The position numbers and the translations under genes are program-made. A stretch of DNA of 64,000 nucleotides from Amblyomma americanum (Eukaryota; Arthropoda; Arachnida; Ixodida; Ixodidae). The stretch is taken from contig NC_135505.1 in assembly GCF_052857255.1 (NCBI RefSeq), positions 139,908,343 to 139,972,342 of the forward strand. The letters are read 5' to 3'. A model generated the notes under the pieces. The model saw only the letters and a list, made by a program, of their open reading frames with translations. It did not search any database and had not been told where the DNA came from. Positions 18,455 through 28,200 of this stretch are shown here, one piece after another; the first letter of the stretch is position 1; every line of letters starts with the position of its first letter.

Positions 18455-19796
18455 CAGCTAGACTTTCATTTGAGCTAGTTGGTTGTAGCTTGACATGGTT
18501 TACGCAAAAAGCGTACAGGCGCTAAAAGACGAAGACAAGCACACTCAAGACAGGAGAGGCGCCAACTTCCAACTAAGTTTATTCATGGAAAAAACCGCTT
18601 AATAACCACACCAGCAGGCAAAGATAGAAGCAAATAAAAAAAACACGCAGTGACAGAGCATAGGAACACGTGCCAAAAGGATCAAGCAATGATTAGAACT
18701 CTGATAATGACCTACTGAGAAACCTAATCTCTTCTTCTGAGAGCGAGACAGATGGCTTGCTTATGCAGATATGACCCCTCTGCTTGATGTAATAAGCTAT
18801 GATTTCACGCTCTAATTTGTCTTTAGACCTTGCGATGAATTTGGTGTTTTCAAAACCTGGACGACACTTGCAGCTTTTGCAGTGAGTGGCCATGTGGCTC
18901 CCATAACCATTTTTTATCGCAATCTTGTGCTGCCTCACTTTCATAGTAGCACTGACCTGTCTGGCCAATATATTGGCCAGACATTGGCCATATATTGGCA
19001 ATATATTAGCCAATATATTGGCTTGTAAAAAAGCGCAAGGTGGCGTCAAGGGGTGAACAGGCTCAGAAAGACAAGGACAAAGAAGAGAAACCGACGGTGG
19101 TGATTCCCTATATTCATCGGCTTTCGCACAATCTGAACAAAGTAGCCAGCAGGTATAAGGTCAATGTGGTCCTATCTGCTCCTTGCAAGCTGTCGCTCGT
19201 GTGCACTTTGAACAAAGCAAGAATGGTTAGGCAGTGCAAAACTAATCACCAAATCCGCGCCACTGTTTACACTACTGACGTTGTGTATGCTGTGCCTCTT
19301 AGCTGTGGTCTGGAATATATTGGCCAGACAGGTTAATGCTACAATGAAAGAGTGAGGCAGCACAAGATTGCGATAAAAAATGGTTATGGGAGCCACATGG
19401 CCACTCACTGCAAAAGCTGCAAGTGTCGTCCAGGTTTTGAAAACACCAAATTCATCGCAAGGTCTAAAGACAAATTAGAGCGTGAAATCATAGAAGCTTA
19501 TTACATCAACCAGACGGGTCATATCTGCATAAGCAAGCCATCTGTCTCGCTCTCAGAAGAAGAGATTAGGTTTCACAGTGGGTCATTATCAGAGTTTAAT
19601 CATTGCTTGATCCTTTTGGCACGTGTTCCTATGCTCTGTCACTGCGTGTTTTTTGGTTTGCTTCTATCTTTGCCTGCTGGTGTGGTTATTAAGCGGTTTT
19701 TTCCATGAATAAACTTAGTTGGAAGTTGGCGCCTGTCCTGTCTTGAGTGTGCTTGTCTTCGTCTTTTAGTGCCTGTACGCTTTTTGCGGAAACCAT
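18455..19796. mobile_element. Inverted pair of Penelope-like element fragments
   Basis: The arms at about 18495-18960 (-) and 19330-19796 (+) are near-identical inverted copies. Both encode the C-terminal part of a Penelope-like protein. The right arm is longer and includes VYAVPLSCGLEYIGQTG, a GIY-YIG endonuclease signature, followed by RVRQHKIAIKNG and HCKSCKCRPGFE. ATCGTATGTTC occurs at 18444-18454 and 19797-19807, consistent with a target duplication around the whole pair. The region between the arms has repeated TTGGCCAATATATTGGC pieces. Confidence 0.8.
19060..19640 (+). pseudogene. Penelope-like RT tail and GIY-YIG endonuclease fragment
   Basis: The frame at 19040-19336 covers the GIY-YIG start and ends at a TAA just after YIGQTG. 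A second frame from 19352 continues with the rest of the domain to SLSEEEIRF. The stop and frame change make it non-functional as it stands. Confidence 0.75.
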
Positions 19797-19809
19797 ATCG
19801 TATGTTCAT

Positions 19810-20550
19810 TTGCGGTTTTAAGTAGATTATAACTGATGCAAAGATTAATTTTCCTTTCTCTAACACAAAATCGGTAATTGCTTAGAGACCGGTCGCGCGG
19901 CCTCGATAGGTACGCAGATGTGTAATACATTGATACTTACGCATTATCAGAGTTATTTGGCAATATCAGATAAGCAAATGATAAAACAACTGACGGCCAT
20001 CATATGGAGATACCTCAGCTACTATGACCGCGGAAGTAGTCCTCTAACTTCGCCGTATCGTAATTAGCCTAGGCGTCACCTCTTGGTGGCAAAAAAGCGC
20101 CAATAGCGTGACGCGTACAAGCCTCTGTTGCGTTCAAGGAGGAGTGCTGACACCACATCGGTTTTCGCCTGAAAGCTTGCTTGCAACATTGTCACTTAAG
20201 AGATGCGTCAGTCAGCTTTCGGATTTTTTTGAGCCCGCATGATTGGATCGTACATTTATTTGCCAACGTACGGCTCGTCGGTTTTTCTTTTTGTGTGTGT
20301 GTGTGTGCCTTTGCCAAAAATGTCAGTGATGCAGGATGTAACCAATTGTTCCTCCCCTGCCGAAGAAATTCATAGGTCATTACTCTGACAGTCAACAGCT
20401 TTCATAAAAGTGAAAAACTACCGAGGGCACTTAAGTCAGCTTACTTGCTATGAACGCGAAAACACTGTGCAAATTGCTGCTGTTTCCACTGGCGCGTTCG
20501 TGGTTTGTGTAACTTAGTTCGTGTTAGCAAACCACACACTATTCAGAGCT
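19810..20550. other. No recognised feature
   Basis: A short (GT)n lies near 20293-20308. I see nothing else. Confidence 0.35.
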
Positions 20551-20551
20551 C

Positions 20552-20605
20552 CGTGGGTTAATGCCCATATGTGCAGAATCAGTCATTCTCTACTTAACAT
20601 ACACA
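20552..20605 (+). repeat. Repeat also present at 31147-31195
   Basis: GGGTTAATGCCCATATGTGC followed by GTCATTCTC is shared with 31.15 kb, where it precedes a tRNA-like SINE. Positions 20830-20900 (AGCGGTTGAGCGATGCGCCA) also resemble the head of that SINE, so this may be a diverged copy split by minisatellites. Confidence 0.5.
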
Positions 20606-20636
20606 GATGGCGACGAGTATAACAGCGCCGTGGCGC

Positions 20637-20760
20637 AGCCTAGGCATGACTAGGCATTACAAGGCATGACTAGGCATCCTAGGCATTACTAGGCATGACT
20701 AGGCAGGACTAGGCAGCCTAGGCATGACTAGGCAGCCTAGGAGTGACTAGATATCCCACC
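20637..20760. repeat. Minisatellite, unit about 10 bp (CTAGGCATGA)
   Basis: About a dozen units of CTAGGCATGA and variants (CTAGGCAGCC, CTAGGCATTA) in tandem. Confidence 0.85.
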
Positions 20761-20964
20761 TAGTGATCGTAAGGGCGTGACCCTTCAGGTCACGACCCCC
20801 AACACCTCTTTCTATGATTAATAAATGTTTTCACCATCACCAGCGGTTGAGCGATGCGCCACTCTACTGGCAGGTGGTTGTTCCTGTCACAGCCACCCGT
20901 AGAGAATGTCAACATATGTTGCTCTCGCGCGACCTCTCGCGCAGCTGGCGCGATGGCCGTCCGA

Positions 20965-21180
20965 ACTTACCCGAGCTTCCTCCTATTGGCTGCAGCTTGC
21001 GTGGCGCTCCTCCGGACTTACCCGAACATCCTCCTATTGGCTGCAGCTTGCGTGGCGCTCCTCCGGACTTACCCGAACATCCTCCTATTGGCTGCAGCTT
21101 GCGTGGCGCTCCTCCGGACTTACCCGAACATCCTCCTATTGGCTGCAGCTTGCGTGGCGCTCCTCCGTACTTACACGAGC
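20965..21180. repeat. 51-bp tandem repeat, four units, each with ATTGG
   Basis: TCCTATTGGCTGCAGCTTGC recurs at 20981, 21032, 21083 and 21134, exactly 51 bp apart. Because 51 is a multiple of 3, long open frames appear on both strands; I do not take these as genes. Each unit carries ATTGG (inverted CCAAT). A diverged relative lies at 63.3-63.5 kb. Confidence 0.9.
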
Positions 21181-21419
21181 TTAGCCGAATTAATACCGAG
21201 TTACCGAGTAACTCAGGTAAGCTCGGGTAAGTGTCCACACTGTGTGCTAACACTTTCTGTGCACATTTTCCGTGGATGACACGCATGAGCCAAGTAATGC
21301 TTACGTGCTAAAACGCAGGTTCAAACTTTCGTTTTATATTGTTGTACAAAATATTCATTGACTGTAATAATTTCACGAAGCCAGAAGCAAGATAGGTAGA
21401 TTTCAGTTATGCGTGAACT

Positions 21420-21426
21420 TTTTATT
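21420..21426 (-). promoter_or_regulatory. Possible poly(A) signal of the EAAT-like gene
   Basis: TTTATT on the plus strand gives AATAAA on the minus strand, about 690 bp after the EAAT stop. It is the first clear AATAAA I noticed downstream and is not proven. Confidence 0.3.
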
Positions 21427-22034
21427 CCGCATAATCTGCATCTTTGGAGCACTGTACACAAAGAAACAGCGATGGCTTCGAGGAATAGAAAGCTGCTGCT
21501 TGGATGGAGTGATTTTAGGACGTGCTGGATCCTGCTGCAAGTTATGAGGTGTGTGTGCAGTGATATTTACTGCTTAGACATGCGCGGTGACTTGCGTTTA
21601 CTGAATAGGGCTTCGTTGAACCAGCCCACATCTATTTAACGCACATTAGTAAATGACAAAATGCACTGAAATGATAATGATGGTCGTGATTCGAAATCTG
21701 TATTTTCGCTACTCTGATTTGGGCTGAACAAGGTGTTATTCCAAGCTTATGTGGAACCGCAAAGAAGCCAGCCGTTAGTGAGCTGCGCAGTCATATGTGG
21801 TCGCTGGTCCTTTGCATCTTGACTGCAAGCGACAGTCACCTCCATTCGAAGTTCGAAAGTGACCTTTGGCAGCTAACCGGCGGATATTAGGAGATCTTGA
21901 TAACACTTCCATTGAAAATAGTGACAGTTTGAAATTATTTGTGACTTGCTGAAATGCATTGCTCATGTTAACGTCATTCCGCGGCGTTTGCACTACGTAC
22001 TCTACATGGCAGTCATAAAAAAACATTAAATCTG

Positions 22035-22060
22035 ATATCGTCACAATAGTGTGACGATAT
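22035..22060 (-). promoter_or_regulatory. Hairpin in the EAAT 3' UTR
   Basis: ATATCGTCAC (22035-22044) pairs perfectly with GTGACGATAT (22051-22060), leaving a 6-nt loop. It lies about 55 nt after the stop codon in the mRNA. Function unknown. Confidence 0.5.
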
Positions 22061-22115
22061 TAAATCGGGCAAAAAGAAGTGAAGCTCTGGTGCCGGCAAT
22101 GAAAGCGCATCGTGC

Positions 22116-22278
22116 TTAACGGTTGAAAGTGTACTTTGTGCGTTTCAGGGTCTGTTCATCGACTGGCCAGTGCTCAAGAGCGTTCTGGTTCCTCTTGAGT
22201 TCCATCTCTACTGAGTTATGAACAATGGCGACCGCTATGGACTGGCTGAACACGTTGACGCACGTTCGGCAACGGTTC
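22116..22278 (-). CDS. EAAT-like gene, exon 8 (TM8 end and C-terminus)
   Basis: The acceptor is TTCTCTTTAG|GAACC. The first base completes Met412, followed by NRCRTCVNVFSQSIAVAIVH and a short polar tail to TAA. Canonical EAATs read DRxRTxxNVxGD here, so the first D and the final GD are replaced. Length and phase fit exon 7 exactly. Confidence 0.85.
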
Positions 22279-25200
22279 CTAAAGAGAAGAAAGAGACAAA
22301 ATAAGGGAGAGGTTTCAGGAAAGCTTCGCTTGAGCGTAGGTGCCCCCACGCCAGTAACTGACGTTTCGGCTGATTTCACAGTTGTGTATTAGTTGTAAAA
22401 ATTGAGTTTCTATTTTTGTCTTTGGTAAGGGGTGCTGGGCTGAAGAGGTACAAATGGCGCGCAAGTCTCTTGGTTACAAGAAGTTAAAGAATTTTAAGAA
22501 AAAATTATGTTTGAATTTCTCGTGAGAATCAGGGCCCTGTCATTATGAATCAGCTGATTTTCCTGGAGCACTACAGTTTATATTCCAGGGATGACCGACG
22601 CCAGCCCCCAACTAATAATAATAATACTAATAATAATGGTTTTCGGGGAAAGGAAATGGCGCAGGATCTGCCTCACATATCTCGGTGGACACCTGAACCA
22701 CGCCGTAAGGGAAGGGATAAAGGAGGGAGTGAAAGAAGAAAGAGTTGCCGTAGTGGAGGGCTCCGGAATAATTTTGACCACCTGGGGATTTTTAACGTGC
22801 ACTGACATCGCACAGCACACGGGCGCCTTAGCGTTTCGCCTCCACCGAAGCGCAACCACCGCGGTCGGGTTCGAACCCAGGAACTCCTGATCAGTAGCCG
22901 AGCGTCCTAACCACTGAGCCTCCGCGGCGGGGCCCCCAATAATAGGAAGCATGGTGTTACCAATTCTGCAGCATTAAAACTATGGCGACACTTAAGTCAA
23001 TTTAAGTGTGGAATGTGACAACATTAGATTGCACATTTGTGTCTCAGCTTCTGTGCAACTTGTGCGCGTGTGTTTGCCTCAGTTTGTTTGCAATTGTCTA
23101 TCCAACCACCATATTCGGATTGCTAGCTGCAGTAGCAGATATCCGCTTTGCTGTCCCAGTGCCAACATTTGCATATATATCTCATTTTTTCTGCTTTTTC
23201 ATTTCGATTCCCTGCCTAGGTTGCTGCCTAGAAACTATGTCACTCACAACCCAAACGGCAGGTTGTGATAACGTCTCAAGGTGATGTGAGCTCTTTCGAC
23301 CAATTATTAATTTAACTGCCACCTGCCACAGTGGGCAGCGTGTGATGTCGCCACAAGTTCACGTGATCTCTATCGACCAATGAGAGTGCCCATCAGGGCA
23401 GGTCATGATTACTTCGGAAGGTTACATGACGGCTCTTGGCCAGTCAGCAAATTCCGTGACACTGGACATCGGCGGTGTTTGGTGTGACAAGTCTAATGCA
23501 ATCACGTTACTGATTTTCGCAAGCAATAAAAATCTGATTGCTGTTGAAGTGTTCGTTCGTGTTGCAGGGCAAATGCAAGTGGTGAAATTGACAACTAGAT
23601 AACTTACATGATCCAGTCGACGGCCAACAAGAGACCGATGTGCGATGGGCCGATGCCACCTGCCTTCAGCACAAGGATCATTGTGATGACGCCCGCGTTG
23701 GGTATGCCTCTGTTCGCAAAGCTGGTCAGGGCACCCGCAACACTGAAATTCAAGTGAAAATGCGAAACAACCCTTACCTACCACAACGTAACTCTGTAAA
23801 TGAAGTAGCGTTATCGCATACTGTCACTCAGATCTGGCCCCAGCTGTGCCGAAAAGGTGATGACATGAGTTGATAAATTTGTAACAATTCCAAACGCTAC
23901 GTACGCCGCTGTTTAAGAAGCGAGCAAAAGTCGAAGCTTTTGCTGCTTGCATGCGGTACATTGGGGTATAAGCGGCACTTTGCTCAGGGATGGCGAGGAT
24001 ATAAGCTCTGCGGGAAAGTAGCTGTACTCGACCTACCAAATGGCCAGGTAATGGGCAAAGTCGAGCTCGATGCCACTCAGGTTGGCGATGAAGATGGTTC
24101 CGATGGCGGCGTAGAGGGCGGTGCCGTCCAGGTTGAAGGCCGAGGCGATGGGCGCCACGAAGCGCGTGACGCGCCGGTCGAGCTTGCAGTTCTGCTCGAG
24201 GCACATGAACGTCACCGGAAGAGTGGCCACACTGCGCAAGGAAGGAGACATTGCAGACGTATTAGACCCACTGAGGTGGATCAGTGGTTAGGGCGCTCGA
24301 CTACTGATCCGGAGTTCTCAGGTTCGAACCCGACCGCGGCGGCTGCGTTTTCATGGAGGAAAAAACGCTAAGGCGCCCGTGTGCTGTGCGATGTCAGTGC
24401 ACGTTAAAGATCCCCAGGTGGTCGAAATTATTCCGGAGCCCTCCACTACGGCACCTCTTTCTTCCTTTCTTCTTTCACTCCCTCCTTTTTCCCTTCCTTT
24501 ACGGCGCGGTTAAGAGGAGACAGATACTGCGCGATTTCCTTTGCCCAAAAACCAATTATTATTATTATTAGACGTAATAGATAACGTAATAGAATGTAAT
24601 CTTTTCTCACGGCCGTGTCACCTTGTCTATGATGTAGCAAGTATTTCTTTGCAACGCTTCTTGCTTTGCCGTCTGCCTTGCGAAGTGTATTCTTTTTGTA
24701 GCGATAGCTACACATTACGGTAGCATTTCGAGACTTCAGTGTGGTGGCGCCGCCGCCCTGTGGCTGCGCACCACCCTGTGGCTGCGCCACCATGCTCTGA
24801 CGTGTTTGGTCACGTGGTGCGGAGCAGCTGCCGGCGGCGCGGCGCCGTGGCTGATCACGCGGTTCGTCACGTGGTTGGTAACGTGACCAAGTTCCACTTG
24901 GCCAGCAGTAGCTATCGCGTCACTCCAGGTTTAACCAGAGGTAAACCACCGCCATTTTTTTGTAGCGAAAGCTACACTACGCTAGCCGGAGCGATTTCGC
25001 CAGTCTTGTCCATCTGCTCCTACTGCGCAAGAGCGAGTTTCGCCACAGGTGCGCCTCGCGTGACGTCACAGTTGCGCCGCCGCCTCGCCCTCTCCCCCGC
25101 TGCGCGTTGACGCCACGACTAGCTATGCGCCTTACTGCGCACGCGGATGGGGTCGAATGAATACGGGAGGCGATGCGCTCGGCCGTCAGTTGCAAGCCAT

Positions 25201-28200
25201 GGAGGAAGAGAAACCTTGCTCGCTGCGGCAGCTTTCCCTACGCATACTAGGCATAGCAGAGCTAAACCAACGCTAATTTTTTTTCCTATTTGTTGATTGT
25301 GCGTATTCCCTTCTGAGCGTATGTCTTCTGGTAGAGGTATAAGGCGCCCGTGCGCTGTGCGATGTCAGTGCACGTTAAAGATCCCCTGGTGGTCGAAATT
25401 ATTCCGGAGCCTTCCACAACGGCACCTGTTCCTTTATTCTTTAACTCCCTCCTTTGCCGCTGTTAAACTCAACTCAGCAATGCTTGAAGGTAATGTATCC
25501 ACTCCTACTTTGACTGCTAAGAGGCAGTTGGCAGTGTTTAAAAATTAAACGAAAAATAATACAAGATCCATAAGCATCAACGTCCATGACCACTACGCCA
25601 TTGCGAACAATGTTAGCCTGGCTACATGCCTACGTGAGCAGCATGTAACAGAGCAGTATGTGAAAGTGACACTGAGAAAAAGTGCATCGAGTTTTTGTCT
25701 TTAGTAAAAATTTATTAAGATTCTCTTTTTGACCTTGTTGACGTTTGTTCAGAAGCAAAATGTGCACTTATTGCTAATTAAATTGCGTTTAAACATTAGA
25801 TGATTTGTTCGCCAGCACTGGGTTCAAATACGTGACATCAAGACCAAGGGCTCTGTGATCACGTCGAAGTGAACGTTGTTGTAGCCTAGCCTCCACGGGA
25901 TCCGCGTTAAATTCTTGTTATTACAATTTGCTGAAGAAAACGGACGGTGACAAATGTATTTCATTTGTTTCAAACTTCTCTTGATTGGAAGTGCCATTTT
26001 TTTAGTGAAAGTAGCATATTTATCATGTGACACATCAATACAAGGTGACTTGAATTTACCTTCAGAGTGGATTTGAAATAAAAACCCAAATAAATGTTTG
26101 GCCATCCAGGTTCTAAATGTGTTTAATTAGCAGACGACCATAAAAAAATACTACGGGACTGAGCGCAAACTCAACCTAGCTTCGGATCACCGACCTTCAC
26201 TGGCACATGTAATAAAGAGCGACTCTATGACGGCGCGCTTACGCGCCTCTGTGAGACCGACTCACGATCCATACAAAAATTCAGGGTCAGAGATCAGACC
26301 ATTCCTATAGTACACCTACGCTTATCGCTGCCGCTTAACGTCGGGAAACTGACTAGAGGCCCTTTTAATACTAGCACTGCAAAATAAACAATCCTGTAAG
26401 AAAGAAAATGATGAAAAATAGAAAAGACAAAGAAAAATAAAGCTTCGATTTAGCGAGGGTTGCCCTCATGAAAAGGAAAATGAAAATTAGCTTTTGGGGA
26501 AAGGAAACGGCGCAATATCTGCCTCAAATATCGGCAGACACCCGAACCGCGGAGTAAAGGAAGGAATAAAGAATGGGAGTGAAAGAAGAAAGGAAGAAAG
26601 AGGTGCCGTAGTGGAGGGCTCCGGAATAATTTCGACCACCTGGGGATCATTAACGTGCACTGACATCGCATAGCACACGGGCGCCTTTGCGTTTCGCCTC
26701 CTTCCTCTCTCCCTGTCCCCTCACCTCTTTCATTTCATTTTTCCATCCTGCCTACAACCCTTTACTTCCGCTGCCAGTAAAGCAGCTGAATGAGCTAGCT
26801 TCTTATCCGCCTTTTATGTGCTGTTTATATGCTTTTTGAATGCTCTATGCTGTGCTGTATATATTTCGCCATGCTTCTCAATAAAACCTCAGTTGCTAGT
26901 TCAGCGCTTGTCCCCTTCTTTCTGTCTGTGTTTGCTTGCGCGCCGTTTTTCACTAAGATACTTCCGCTGCCCCAGCTGAGGTGCTTCAGTATCGATGACA
27001 TATGCCATGGCTAACAAAAAGTTTTTCCTTCCTTTTTGTTATTATTTAATAAAACCACTGCTACTGCTACTACTACTGCTTTCGCCTCCGTCGAAACGCG
27101 ACCGGCAAGGTCGGGTTCGAACCCGGGTACATCGGATCAGTAGCCGAGTGCCCTAACCACTGAGCCACCGCGGCGAGTAGTGTCACGAAATTCCCATTCG
27201 TCGACAGGGTCGTGACGCCACAAACCACCTGACCACTCCTGGGTACTTCAAACATCCCACAAAGTGATGATGTCCCTGCACAATTCCTCACTGGTCTACA
27301 AGGTCGGGACCCGGTTCGTGACTTGATTCGTGACTTGATTCCACCAACTCTGCGTAGTGCCCCTGAAGAGATAAAATTTGGAGGACGCTTAAGCTTCACC
27401 TTTAAAAGCAGGCCGCGGGTGCTTGTTGCAGCATTGCCAAGGAATCCACGGAACGCCATCGTCCTTCGGCGCGACCCCTTGCCCGGACAATTTAAGGAAA
27501 GGAATCCTATCTTGGTGGACACCCAAACCGCGCCGTAAGGCAAGTAAAATTAAATGAAAATTGGTTTTAAGGAATGGAAATGACGCCTGTCTCACAATTC
27601 TCGCTGGACACCCGTACCCCGCCGTAAGGGAAATTTCCCTTACGGCGCGGTTCAGGTGCCCACCGAGATGCGCCATTTTTCACTGACGGCCAAAGACGCC
27701 GACCACGTGCCGAGTGCCGCCGCGGTAGCTCAGTGGTTATGGCGCTCGGGGGATGACCCGAAAAACTAGGGATCAATTCCGGCCGCGGCGGTCGAATTTC
27801 GGTGGAGGCGAAATTCTAGAGACCCGTCCACTGTGCGATGTCAGTGCACGTTAAGATCCGCAGGTGGTCGAAATTCCCGGAGCCCTTCACTACAGCGTCC
27901 CTCATACTTTGGGACATTAAACCCACATAAACCATTAACCAAACCGCGTGCCGAGGGGCGCTGAACGCTCCAGATCACCGCGGGATTGGTTGATTTTCTA
28001 TGGTCACCGGAAATTGCTGGTGTGAACGCGGAAAGTATTTTATGGGTCACATTTTGCATCAAGGAGGAGGAGTCGGTCGTGATTATCCCCATGTTGGCCC
28101 ATAATCCCTCGGAACTATCTAGTTTTCTCGAAGTTACGTGTTGAAACCAATCCCTTAGAGTTACGTGGTGTTCGCTACTGCCGGCCAACAGATGGCGCCA

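Noticed and set aside
20814..21286. Four overlapping frames of 92-141 codons over the 51-bp array
   Set aside because: The period is a multiple of 3 and frames are open on both strands. No start, splice or domain support.
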